64,000 bases of DNA from Bdellovibrionales bacterium (GTDB taxonomy: Bacteria; Bdellovibrionota; Bdellovibrionia; Bdellovibrionales; UBA1609). Position 1 is the stretch's first letter; each line of letters opens with the position of its first letter. Shown piece after piece: positions 8,752-16,854 of the stretch. The position numbers were made by a program, and so were the translations under genes. The stretch covers positions 496,001-560,000 of the forward strand of contig JADJVA010000020.1 in NCBI GenBank assembly GCA_016716765.1, given 5' to 3'. The notes under the pieces are model-generated. The model worked only from the letters and a program-made list of their open reading frames with translations. It was not told where the DNA came from and ran no database searches.

Positions 8752-10845
8752 ATGCAAAATCGTCAACATATAGTTTCTGCTGAGCAATTGACGAGGGACG
8801 CGTATCTATATATTCGTCAATCAAGTTTGAAACAGGTTATTGACAATCAAGAGAGCACCAAGCGCCAATACAATCTCCGCGACCGAGCCTTGGCGTTGGG
8901 TTGGACAAGAAAACAAATTATAACGATTGATTGTGATCAAGGCCAATCTGGTGCGGCAGCCGCGGACAGGGAGGGTTTTCAAAGATTGGTCGCGGACGTG
9001 GGCATGGGTCGCGCCGGAATAGTTATGGGTTTGGAGGTCAGTCGATTGGCCCGCAACTCAGCTGATTGGCATCGCCTTCTTGAAATATGTGGCTTGACCC
9101 AAACACTCATTCTGGATGAGGACGGTCTCTACGATCCGAGCCATTTCAATGATCGATTGCTGCTCGGACTCAAGGGCACAATGAGTGAAGCTGAACTTCA
9201 TATACTGAGAGCCCGATTGAGGGGTGGCATTATTAACAAAGCAAAACGAGGTGAACTTAAACTTCCATTGCCGATCGGCTTTGATTATGATGACCAAAGC
9301 CAGGTGGTGCTTGATCCAAACAAACGTGTTCAGCAAGCAATCAAATTACTCTTCAAAACATTTGAACAAACAGGCTCAGCCTTTCTTACAGTAAAAATGT
9401 TTAGAAAAATGGGTCTTAAATTTCCAAAACGCCCTCGTACGGGCCCGAGCAAAAGCGTCACTATCTGGGCGGAGCTAACCCACGATCAAGTTTTGAGGAC
9501 TTTGCACAACCCGAGGTACGCTGGGACCTTTTTCTACGGCCGCTCACAAGCATATCGAACAGCAAATGGAACTATTGGCATGCGATCAAAGCCAGCCGAC
9601 CAATGGACAGTTTGCTTGCCTGACTCACATGCCGCATATATAAACCAAGATAAATTTGAAAAAAACCAAAAGATGCTGTTAGCAAACGCCCAAGCCCATG
9701 GCCATGATCGCAGAAAAAGTCCACCGAGGGAAGGGCCCGCACTACTCCAAGGCATGGCAGTCTGCGGGTTATGTGGTCGACGTATGACGCTACGATATCA
9801 TGAGCGAAAGGGAAAACTTTTTCCGGACTATGTTTGCCAGAGCGATGGCATCGCCAGTGCGAAAAAAATCTGTCAAAGTATTCCAGGCGGCAGCGTTGAC
9901 CAAAAAATCGGCGATCTATTGATTGAAACGATGACGCCTTCCAGCTTAGAAGTAGCGCTGGCGGTCCAAAAAGAATTGGAGTCCAACATCAATCAAATAA
10001 AAAGACTTCGGGAAAAAGGCGTGCAGCAGGCTCGTTACGAGGCAGAACTGGCCCAGCAGCGGTTTATGAACGTCGATCCACGGAATCGACTGGTGGCCGA
10101 CTCACTGGAAGCGCAATGGAACTCAAAACTTCGCCTCCTGTCAGTGGCTGAAGAAGAATATGAAACCAATTGCAAAAAAGATAGTTTACTGATGGACGAG
10201 AAAAAACAGAAAGCCATTCTCGCGCTTGCAACAGACTTTCCCAGGCTCTGGCAAGATCCAAAAACTCCAGACAGAGAAAAGAAGAGGATGGCGCGGCTTC
10301 TGATTGAGGATGTTACACTCGTCAAAAAAGATAACGTCGTCATTCAAGTCAGATTTAGGGGAGGGGCGTCCAAGTCATATACCATTCCCCTGCTAGTCAA
10401 TGGTTTTGAGGCAAAGCGCACTCCCGAGAAAGTCATTGCGGAAGTGAACAAGCTTCTCGACAAACATCATCCGCGTGAAATAGCAGATATGCTAAACAAG
10501 CGTGGTTGGCGCACTGGCGACAACAGACTTTTTACAACGGTGGCCATTCACCGAATCCAGACAGCGTATAAACTCACAGACCGACATCAAAGATTAATCG
10601 ACCAAGGAATGCTCACGCGACCGCAAATAAAAAAATTGCTGGGCGTTGGCTGCATCATTCTGAAAAAATGGAAAGATCAAGGTATACTCAAAGTCCACAA
10701 TTACGGAGACAACTACATGAGCATCATGTATGAAAATCCAGGAGATCAACTCGCCAAGTTAAAGGTGTTATACAAATGGGAAATGTTGCGGCGCTTGCCC
10801 CAATACAAAGACATAACTCTGCAGGAGGTGCAGTATGAAATGTAG
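8752..10845 (+). CDS. Large serine recombinase
   Basis: The 697-residue protein starts with a resolvase domain: YIRQSSLKQ carries the candidate catalytic serine, and SRLARNSADWHRL and LKGTMSEAELHILRARL are conserved resolvase segments to about residue 160. The recombinase domain follows (RTLHNPRYAGTFFYG). A zinc ribbon comes next (CGLCGRRM near residue 340, later YVCQ and KKICQ), then a coiled-coil region near 400-470 and a C-terminal tail. This is the layout of large serine integrases that join attP and attB through a 2-bp core. The start ATG has GGGAG upstream. The gene ends two bases before the right crossover region, so it travels with the element. Confidence 0.93.
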   Translation: MQNRQHIVSAEQLTRDAYLYIRQSSLKQVIDNQESTKRQYNLRDRALALGWTRKQIITIDCDQGQSGAAAADREGFQRLVADVGMGRAGIVMGLEVSRLARNSADWHRLLEICGLTQTLILDEDGLYDPSHFNDRLLLGLKGTMSEAELHILRARLRGGIINKAKRGELKLPLPIGFDYDDQSQVVLDPNKRVQQAIKLLFKTFEQTGSAFLTVKMFRKMGLKFPKRPRTGPSKSVTIWAELTHDQVLRTLHNPRYAGTFFYGRSQAYRTANGTIGMRSKPADQWTVCLPDSHAAYINQDKFEKNQKMLLANAQAHGHDRRKSPPREGPALLQGMAVCGLCGRRMTLRYHERKGKLFPDYVCQSDGIASAKKICQSIPGGSVDQKIGDLLIETMTPSSLEVALAVQKELESNINQIKRLREKGVQQARYEAELAQQRFMNVDPRNRLVADSLEAQWNSKLRLLSVAEEEYETNCKKDSLLMDEKKQKAILALATDFPRLWQDPKTPDREKKRMARLLIEDVTLVKKDNVVIQVRFRGGASKSYTIPLLVNGFEAKRTPEKVIAEVNKLLDKHHPREIADMLNKRGWRTGDNRLFTTVAIHRIQTAYKLTDRHQRLIDQGMLTRPQIKKLLGVGCIILKKWKDQGILKVHNYGDNYMSIMYENPGDQLAKLKVLYKWEMLRRLPQYKDITLQEVQYEM

Positions 10846-10866
10846 TCGTTGTCCGCCTCCAGACGC
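10833..10866 (+). other. Right junction (attR-like) of serine-recombinase element
   Basis: Element sequence (ATGTAGTCG) meets IS66 sequence (GTCCGCCTCC) around TT at 10849-10850. On the minus strand the IS66 side reads DGRLEAD. Together with the left junction this defines a TT core and a reconstructed target CCCAGCCA-TT-GTCCGCC. Confidence 0.7.
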
Positions 10867-12157
10867 CCATCCTTGAGGTAGCCCGTCAGGTACTCATACT
10901 CATTCAAAAAGTAGCGGAGGGCCCCTCCGATCTTGCTTTTTGCTGGAACCTTGGGCTGATGCCCTTCAGCCCACTCCTTCATCTCTTTCCAGATGGGCTC
11001 AGCTATTTCCAGCCTCAGACGGTACCGCTCATCAGGCGGCTTCTCGCCGATTTTTTCTTCCAGATCATACAGTTTTTTAAAGTAACCAAGTCCTGCCTCT
11101 CCAAGGCTTCGGCCGGACTTAGCCCCATCCACTGTGGCAGATTCAAACTTCCTGCGGGAGTGCATCCCACATCCTATGCGGATCACGCCCTCTTGTTTTT
11201 CCAACACATCATAGGCATTCAATCCGTCACATTGCAGATATCCTGTAATCCCGTCCAGAAGCTGCCTGGCCGCTTCCTGGCTCCGGGATATGCGGTAATC
11301 AAACAGAACAATCTTCTTGTCCCCGTAGGGCGCCTCCTCACCCACATCCATGATTTGTCTTCGGCCTTCCTGCCATTCTCTTTGAGAACCTGCACTTGCG
11401 TCTCATCCACGGCCACATAAAAAGAGGTTATCAGCCGGTCTGAAAGAACATTCCAGACAGGCACGAGAGCCTGCGCCACTTGCACCACCCAGCGGGCCAT
11501 CGTGCTGCGGGGAAGATCAACTCCCTGACGCTCCATGATCTCCTCAATCCGATACAGCGGAAGTCCATCGCAATATTTGGAGGTGATAATGGCGGCAAGC
11601 AACTCGGGAGTGGCAATCCCCTTAGGGATCACGCAAGGCACAGGCGGAGCGGTCTTCACATAGTCCCCGCTATCCACTCCATACTTGGCCCGCTCATAGC
11701 GGAGGACACTGACTTTGGCTGGCTCATATTTGAGCTTCTCGGAAACCTCCCAGCCAATCACCTTGAGAGGGTCTCCCTCTTCAGTAAATCGCTCATTTTC
11801 TGGAAGCTCGATCTTCACCACTTCCCGCTCAAGATTCTCGGGGATTGGACGACGATGACCTCGCTTCCTTTTATGCGCAGGAACCGTGACCTCGACCTGC
11901 GTTTCATCCTCTTCGGATGTTCCTTTGGAGACTTCAAGTTCCACTTCGTTGTAGAGCACCCCCTGCTCCGGCGACACCCAACACTCCGACTTTCTACCAA
12001 ACTGCGCTCGCTTGAGAGAACGGATCTGCTCATGCAACCAAGTGACCTCACTTTGCAGGAACTTGATCTTCTCTTCATCAAGACGAGCACGCGCTCTCAG
12101 GCCTTCATTCTCTGAGGACAACTGTTCTTGTTTTGAAAATAGCTCCTGCGCCTGCAT
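10848..12157 (-). pseudogene. tnpC: IS66 transposase TnpC, N-terminal part, frameshifted
   Basis: From ATG 12157 the protein has a leucine-zipper-like start (residues 5-55), then FGRKSECW and a zinc-finger-like linker. The DDE domain begins with FYVAVDETQVQV. A frameshift lies near 11345, after SWMWVR. The next frame continues APYGDKKIVLFDYR, then GYLQCDGLNAYDV (second Asp) and CGMHSRRKFESA, and ends GYLKDGRLEAD where the serine-recombinase element begins. Even with the frameshift repaired, the catalytic Glu is on the other side of the insertion, so the transposase is dead. Confidence 0.88.
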
Positions 12158-12189
12158 GCGCGGGACTCTTCAACATTTTCTTCGAAAGA

Positions 12190-12546
12190 TCAACAGACTC
12201 TTTCAAAATTTATTTCTGAAAATGGCTTCATTTTCCAAACATCATAACCTTCCAGAAGCCAGCTCAATTGCTCTGTGGATATGTGGACTACTTCCTGCAA
12301 AGATTTCCTCGGCCATGGGAACTTTTCCACATCCAATTGCTTTTGCCATAGACAGAACCCACTTCGATCAAAATACAGAATCTTGATCGTGTGCCGTCGT
12401 CGACCACAGAACACGAAAAGATTTTTCCCGTTCAACTTTCCCATCTGGGCACTCTCCACAATCTGACTCAATCCCGGAATCCCACGGCGCAAATCGACAG
12501 GATCTCGATGAAGAAAAACACCCTCAAATTGACTGGGAGATTTCAC
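12190..12546 (-). CDS. tnpB: IS66 accessory protein TnpB
   Basis: The 118-residue protein contains VDLRRGIPGLSQIVE, LFVFCGRRRHTIKILYFDRSG and a WPRK segment, the typical core of the IS66 Orf2 (TnpB) family. It is required with TnpA and TnpC for IS66 transposition; its exact biochemical role is not settled. It overlaps tnpA by ATGA at 12543-12546, so translation is coupled. It appears intact. Confidence 0.9.
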   Translation of the reverse strand: MKSPSQFEGVFLHRDPVDLRRGIPGLSQIVESAQMGKLNGKNLFVFCGRRRHTIKILYFDRSGFCLWQKQLDVEKFPWPRKSLQEVVHISTEQLSWLLEGYDVWKMKPFSEINFERVC

Positions 12547-12845
12547 CTAGTACCTCCCTGCAGATAAAAGATCAGCTCAGCCACCCATTGTGCGTCAGGG
12601 AGCGAACGAACCGCTCTTGGTTTCTGAATTTTCACTGAAACAAAAGCAGAGCTCACCGGCTTTCGGCGTCCAACACTCCCTCTCTTGCTTCCCTTGGATA
12701 GTCGATACTTCCAATTCTTGAACGTGGTGTTGTTCAGTCCCTCTTGTCGACAGAACTCGGTCTCGGAGCCAGAGAAATTTTCTGCCTCCCTGATTTTAGT
12801 TTGCCAATATTGTTTGGTTTTTAATCTTTGATCAGAATTTTCCAC
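12543..12845 (-). CDS. tnpA: IS66 accessory protein TnpA
   Basis: The 100-residue protein has an HTH-like N-terminus (FSGSETEFCRQEGLNNTTFKNW) and a basic middle region, as in IS66 Orf1 proteins that share the IS3-OrfA-type DNA-binding fold. It is the first gene of the IS66 operon and appears intact. The terminal inverted repeat lies about 50 bases upstream. Confidence 0.85.
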   Translation of the reverse strand: MENSDQRLKTKQYWQTKIREAENFSGSETEFCRQEGLNNTTFKNWKYRLSKGSKRGSVGRRKPVSSAFVSVKIQKPRAVRSLPDAQWVAELIFYLQGGTR

Positions 12846-12896
12846 TCAAGCCTCCTTGGTTGCTGAGCAATATATGTGGAAAGTTCAAATCACAAA

Positions 12897-12919
12897 AATA
12901 GGGTTTATGGAGCGCTTAC
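12897..12919 (-). repeat. IS66 terminal inverted repeat, right
   Basis: Read on the minus strand it starts GTAAGCG and ends CCCTATT, the partner of 7207-7229. The ISL3 remnant begins directly outside. Confidence 0.7.
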
Positions 12920-12925
12920 GATCAA

Positions 12926-13126
12926 ATGGCGAAATCATCTCTGAAAGAAATAATAAAACTCAGAAAAACTCTAATGAAGTGGCGCAAGGAAATTTTAAAC
13001 TATTTTGTGACAGGATTGACTAATGGGAAAACCGAAGGCTACAACCGACTCGCAAAGCTTTATCAATACAGGGCTTTTGGATACAGAAGCTTTTTTAACT
13101 ACAGGCTTCGATTGCTAAATGCATGA
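12926..13126 (+). pseudogene. ISL3-family transposase C-terminal remnant
   Basis: The 66 residues include LMKWRKEILNYFVTGLTNGK, TEGYNRLAKLYQYRAFGYRS and RLRLLNA, which is the conserved C-terminal block of ISL3 transposases (TNGxxEGxNxxxK.....RxaFGyr). The N-terminal nine-tenths is missing and the IS66 end abuts it, so the IS66 element probably inserted into or recombined with an older ISL3 copy. Confidence 0.85.
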
Positions 13127-13554
13127 GAGGACTGAGACTTTGGACAAAGTCCACCATCGACCAAGTAGAACCTTACATTCCTATTTTTTTTGAATCTGGG
13201 GCTCAAAAATGGGGCGAGGACCCGAATTCAATCATATCATCCACTAAGGCGTCACTTTGTCCTATTGTAGGATCGATACTTGAGTCATTGCAATGAATAC
13301 TTTCGAAATACATTTAGGTGCTCTCATGATGGTGACTACTCAAAAAATGGCGCTGCCAAGTCATCGAAACTATCTGTTTGTGATTTTAAAAAAGCTTAGA
13401 GCAGACCCTCGAAATTCATAATCAAAAATGGGGTGCTCGTAGGACCCCCCGTTAAGTTAAGAACTTAGTTGAGATCCATCCGGGGTCATCCAGGGATATT
13501 TATGCCGAGACGCATTGATGGACAGATACTATTCGATGTCATAGGCTAGAACCC
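13127..13554. other. Non-coding stretch with island-end repeat
   Basis: About 430 bases separate the ISL3 remnant from the beta-lactamase. The recognisable content is the copy of the tRNA-His 3' flank at 13173-13216, described separately. No gene or promoter was identified in the rest. Confidence 0.5.
13173..13216 (+). repeat. Direct repeat of tRNA-His 3' flank (distal att-like copy)
   Basis: It starts TTACATTCCTA, followed by a T run, GAATCTGGGGCTC, an A run and TGGGGCGA. The same string recurs at 16617-16665, where the final TGGGGCGA is the 3' end of the tRNA-His gene. The copies differ only in T- and A-run length and one inserted T. Placement on both sides of an integrase remnant fits an att duplication. 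Confidence 0.7.
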
Positions 13555-14361
13555 ATGCGTCCCATTCACTTCATTTCTTTTCTACTGCTACTTCCTGCTT
13601 TTGCTTCAGCAGAGGTGGATTTTAAGAAGACGTTCGCTGACAGAGATGCTTGTATCGTTATTTCAGATCTGGAAACGGGCAAGTTCCTTGCCGAACACAA
13701 TCCCAGGCGATGTAAGGAGCGCTTCTCCCCCTGCTCATCATTTAAGGTACCAGCCGCTTTGATGGCTTTCGATAAAGGCATACTTAAAGATGAGAACCAG
13801 GTCGTTAAATGGGATGGCATTAAACGAGCTCGGCCAGAAGAAAATCAAGAGCAAACTCCTCTAACCTGGATGAGCAATTCTATAAAGTGGGTAACTGAGT
13901 GGGCCATCCCACAGGTCGGCGACAAAAATATTCAGCACTACCTGGATGTTTTCGGTTATGGGAATAAGGACTTTTCTGGTGGCTTAAAAGACGCATGGGT
14001 GACATCGAGCTTGAAAATTTCTGCCCATGAACAATTAGCTTTTATTTCAAAATTGTGGAAAGGCGAATTTCCTGTTTCACAAAAGGCAACGGACCTCACC
14101 AAGGAAATTATTTTCATCAAAAAAATTGGAATCTCAGAGTTTTACGGAAAAACCGGCACAGGCTGCTTAGTGGGTCACGGCTGCATGGAAAAACCAGATA
14201 AGATGCTTGGGAACTTCATCGGCATCTTAAAGTCTGGATCCAAAACTTATGCTATTGCTGCCAACGCATCGGATCTAAAAGATCAGGAGCGCCCCGCCGG
14301 GCCGAGACTGAGAAATACAACCATTGAAATTCTAAAAGACATGGGTTTAGCTAAGGACTAA
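13555..14361 (+). CDS. Class D (OXA-type) beta-lactamase
   Basis: The protein hydrolyses beta-lactams in the periplasm through an acyl-serine intermediate. A signal peptide (RPIHFISFLLLLPAFASA) precedes SSFK near residue 63, which holds the active-site Ser and carboxylatable Lys. YGN lies near residue 137, the WVTSSLKIS segment near 152, and KTGTG near residue 202; these are the class D landmarks in the right order. The second motif, usually SxV, reads SIKW, so the hydrophobic Val is a Lys; the effect on activity is uncertain. Length (268 residues) is normal. It sits on the tRNA-His island, suggesting acquisition by transfer. Confidence 0.92.
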   Translation: MRPIHFISFLLLLPAFASAEVDFKKTFADRDACIVISDLETGKFLAEHNPRRCKERFSPCSSFKVPAALMAFDKGILKDENQVVKWDGIKRARPEENQEQTPLTWMSNSIKWVTEWAIPQVGDKNIQHYLDVFGYGNKDFSGGLKDAWVTSSLKISAHEQLAFISKLWKGEFPVSQKATDLTKEIIFIKKIGISEFYGKTGTGCLVGHGCMEKPDKMLGNFIGILKSGSKTYAIAANASDLKDQERPAGPRLRNTTIEILKDMGLAKD

Positions 14362-14527
14362 TTTATTAAAATACTTCTCACAACAGTGACAACACTTATC
14401 TTTTCTGTGCCCGCTTGGGCCAGAGAAATCGTGGCATTCCGTGGCCTAAATCAATCTGTTCGCAGCGATGTCGCTGTGAAGCCTACCGATTGTACTGCCG
14501 GACTCGTAAACTATGAAAGTCATAACG

Positions 14528-15150
14528 CCCTCGCAAAGCGAGGGGCTTGGCGGTTGTGAGCAGCCTAAAAGGCTGCCAGTTTAGTTGGTTACCGGCCAAG
14601 CCGGGATTTAAAACTCGCCGCTCTCGTCTTCACCCTTGCCGTCCAGTTGTTGTTGATTCTGGATGTAATTGCGAATCTGAGATTCTTCAAATCCCACGGT
14701 TGAAACGGCATATCCTCTGGCCCATAGTTTTTCACCATTGAAATTTTTCTTCCCTACCACCAAATTGCCGAGCCACGGCTATCGCACTCTTGCCTTTCAT
14801 ATAGCCAATGACCTCGGCAACAGCATACTTTGGGGGAATTTTGATCATCATGTGAACATGGTCCTGCACCATGCTCCCCTTCTCAATCTTGCTCTCCCGC
14901 TGCGATGCCAGCTCTCGGAAAACGGGACCTAGATATTTTCTGATTTTCCCGTACAGCTCCCTCTTGCGCCCCTTCGGAATAAAGACTACATGGTAAGTGC
15001 AGTCCCACTTCGAGTGACTTAAACTCTCGTAGTTCGACATATTGCCTCCTGTTGGACCGCCAAGCCCACGGGAGGCATACTTCAAAACCAAAAATCGTGA
15101 AAACTAAATCCGGGGGCCAAGCCTTGAGAGTCTCACTGGTCAAACCAGTG
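14528..15150 (-). mobile_element. IS200/IS605-like single-strand-type element
   Basis: The element contains a Y1 HUH transposase and has structured ends rather than terminal inverted repeats. On one side: CCCTCGC-AAA-GCGAGGG (14528-14544), then an outer stem 14544-14551/14595-14602 enclosing the hairpin 14560-14576. On the other side is the perfect hairpin CACTGGT-CAA-ACCAGTG (15134-15150). Such subterminal hairpins are where IS200/IS605 transposases bind. It interrupts the glycerophosphodiesterase gene. Exact cleavage positions could not be fixed. Confidence 0.72.
14608..15040 (-). pseudogene. tnpA: IS200-like Y1 transposase, frameshifted
   Basis: The start ATG 15040 is preceded by AGGAGG. 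The protein reads CTYHVVFIPKGRKRELY, then QDHVHMMIKIPPKYAVA, with the HxH pair of HUH nucleases. After GGREEK the frame stops at 14732, but an adjacent frame continues NFNGEKLWARGYAVSTVG and ESQIRNYIQNQQ, which holds the catalytic Tyr, to TAA 14608. One extra A in the AAAAA run near 14745 fuses both parts into a normal 143-residue enzyme. Without that base the Tyr is lost and the protein would be inactive. Confidence 0.82.
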
Positions 15151-15886
15151 GCTTACCTGTCAGCGAGTCACCAGTATATTGAGAACACAATTCCATCGGT
15201 TGAAGCCGCCTATAAGTTAGGGGCTACTATAGGCCACATCAACCTAAGAAAGACAGCAGACAACAAGCTTGCTGTTTTTCATGAAGAAGACCTCAGCTGT
15301 CGTACTGATGGTTCTGGTAATTTAAGCCAGAGTACGATGGCTTATCTTAAGCAACTCGATGTCGGGTATGGATACACGCCTGACAAAGGCATCTCCTATC
15401 CTACAAGAGGTTTGGGAAAAGGCATGATGCCCACTTTTGAAGAGGTACTATCTGCTTTTCCTGATCGGCAGTTGGCAATCAATGTAAAATCTGAAGATGA
15501 AACGACAGCGAAATTGATCGAAGAAATTCTCGCAAAATATCCATCGCTGGACCGAAAAACCATTTTTTATATTGGTGGCGCGAACGAATCGATTCAAAAA
15601 GTATGTCAACGGCACTCAATTGGTCGCAACGAAAGAGCAGCACTTAAGATGTTTTGGCGCGATTGCAAATGGCTCACAAATTAAGGCGAACTGTGAAGGT
15701 CTGTTGCTCGCCATACCACTTGGCTATATCAAACCGAACCTTCAAGATCTTCCTTCAATCATTTCGTCTCTGCACTCGGTAAATGCAAAGATCTGGGTTT
15801 GGGATGTCAATTCTCCCGAAGACGCCAAACTCTTAAAAGGCTTGTCACTTGATGCTGTAGGAACCTATCGAATTGACAAGACTATC

Positions 15887-16195
15887 TCAGAGCTGAAATA
15901 ACTGCACTACACGACCCATAACAGCCTTGGGCGGCAAAATCTTGAGCGTTGCCGTTGCTCCTTCTATTTCCAATCCTGAGAGCCTTATAAATTTCTGCAT
16001 TGCTTTTAGATCCTTCCAGCCACAGATTTTCATCACGACTACAAGGGCAACACTATCTCGCAAGAGTTGGGTGGCGAAGCACGCACGCAATGTATGGAAT
16101 TTAATGGAGGTCATTCCAATGCCCTCACAAAACTGGCGGAGAATTCTTGCCGCCTCTCCACGCTGCCAAACGATTACTCTAGGGTAAACATATTT
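15887..16195 (-). pseudogene. Tyrosine integrase, C-terminal remnant
   Basis: The surviving frame reads YVYPRVIVWQRGEAARIL, then IKFHTLRACFATQLL (HxLR of the catalytic core) and VVMKICGWKDLKAMQKFIRL, where the final catalytic Tyr position appears as Phe (KFIRL against the usual RYIRL). It is cut at about 16195 by an in-frame stop upstream, and the N-terminal domain is not recognisable. It lies next to tRNA-His, and the flanking repeat marks it as the former integrase of the island. Confidence 0.75.
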
Positions 16196-16616
16196 TCGAT
16201 CACCTGCACCAGGTCGTTTACTCTTGATCTAGGCAATAGAAAACCTAACTGAATGCCGTTGAGCGGAAGAATTCTAGTTTTTGCGCCTAGAGAATCTACC
16301 AAATCACCAAGATCTAGTGTAGGTCTTTTCGGGCACAGTGAAATATGCCAACGCCAGCTCGGGCGAAAGAGAGTGGACGGGATCCGGGGTCAAGACAAGC
16401 AAGGATAAGCATGGTCCCGCATGAGAATTGCCACGGATACTTGAGTTTGTAAACATTGACGACCAGAAATCTCAAGCTGAACGCCCCAACTTGTGGGATG
16501 AGCACACAACCATAGATCCGGGTGAGAGTTGTAAGTCTCTATATGAGCTGTAATAGCCGACTTGGATCACGAAAATTTTTGCGCAATACAAATACGGGTA
16601 AATCACAAATTTTCAT
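16196..16616. other. Degenerate stretch upstream of integrase remnant
   Basis: About 420 bases where the rest of the integrase gene would be expected. Only short disconnected frames are present and none gave a recognisable motif. Probably decayed integrase and att-proximal sequence. Confidence 0.4.
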
Positions 16617-16665
16617 TTACATTCCTATTTTTTTTTTGAATCTGGGGCTCTAAAAAATGGGGCGA
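16617..16665 (+). repeat. tRNA-His 3' flank, proximal att-like copy
   Basis: TTACATTCCTA, a T run, GAATCTGGGGCTC, an A run and TGGGGCGA match 13173-13216. The last eight bases are the 3' end of the tRNA (CCA, discriminator and acceptor stem on the minus strand). Confidence 0.7.
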
Positions 16666-16733
16666 CCGACGGGGCTCGAACCCGCGACAACCGGAATCAC
16701 AATCCGGGGCTCTGCCACTGAGCTACGGCCGCC
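16658..16733 (-). tRNA. tRNA-His (anticodon GTG)
   Basis: On the minus strand the sequence folds into a complete cloverleaf. The acceptor stem GCGGCCG pairs with CGGTCGC (one G-U), the D-stem is GCTC/GAGC, and the anticodon arm CCGGA-TTGTGAT-TCCGG carries anticodon GTG. The T-arm is GCGGG-TTCGAGC-CCCGT. The extra G at position -1 opposite discriminator C73 is specific for tRNA-His, and CCA is encoded. Its 3' end forms part of the island repeat. Confidence 0.97.
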
Positions 16734-16854
16734 ACAAAATAACAGTGACTGTTTATAAAAAATTGAACCCTAAATATCAACTGAGTTAAATATAATACAA
16801 TGCATTAAGCTTCAGCGCTGGCAATAAAGCCTGGATATGACTCACCTGAAACCC

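Larger units (their letters stand above)
7473..10850 (+). mobile_element. Serine-recombinase mobile element inserted in IS66 tnpC
   Basis: A 3378-bp segment splits tnpC. Four genes point the same way: a DUF5372-like protein, a helix-turn-helix protein, a small conserved-looking protein and a large serine recombinase. The recombinase stop lies three bases before the right junction core. Each junction contains TT at the crossover (7471-7472 and 10849-10850). Joining the flanks at TT gives an intact tnpC frame across the catalytic-Glu motif, as expected for precise 2-bp-core serine integration. No further cargo is present, so it looks like a minimal self-moving cassette. Confidence 0.85.
7207..12919 (-). 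mobile_element. IS66-family element, split by a serine-recombinase element
   Basis: The element carries tnpA, tnpB and tnpC in IS66 order on the minus strand. Its ends are imperfect inverted repeats that begin GTAAGCG (7207 rightwards, and 12919 leftwards on the other strand); about 14 of the first 23 bases match. The tnpC gene is interrupted at 7473-10850 by another mobile element and also has an internal frameshift. The 8-bp flanks (CACCCTAC on the left, GATCAAAT on the right) do not match, so no target duplication remains. This suggests later deletion or rearrangement at one side. The left flank is the PglD-like gene; the right flank is an ISL3 transposase remnant. Confidence 0.85.
14365..15901 (+). 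pseudogene. Glycerophosphodiester phosphodiesterase, interrupted by IS200-like element
   Basis: The 5' part (from about 14365) encodes a signal peptide (IKILLTTVTTLIFSVPAWA), then REIVAFRGLNQSVRS and GLVNYESHN. It is cut at about 14528. The gene resumes after the insertion with ASHQYIENTIPSVEAAYKLG, LRKTADNKLAVFHEEDL and FPDRQLAINVKSE, typical GDPD-family segments (metal site, acidic HD-like region). A second break near 15650 is repaired by removing one T from TTTT, giving MFGAIANGSQIKAN and then IWVWDVNSPEDA. No ATG opens the 5' part; ATT or GTG 14386 are the only choices. It follows the beta-lactamase by three bases. Not functional as it stands. Confidence 0.75.

Noticed and set aside
12920..12927. 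8-bp target duplication of the IS66 element
   Set aside because: Left and right flanks (CACCCTAC and GATCAAAT) do not match.
16314..16505. Short minus-strand frame beside the integrase remnant
   Set aside because: No integrase motif could be found in this frame or neighbouring frames; it looks like decayed sequence.
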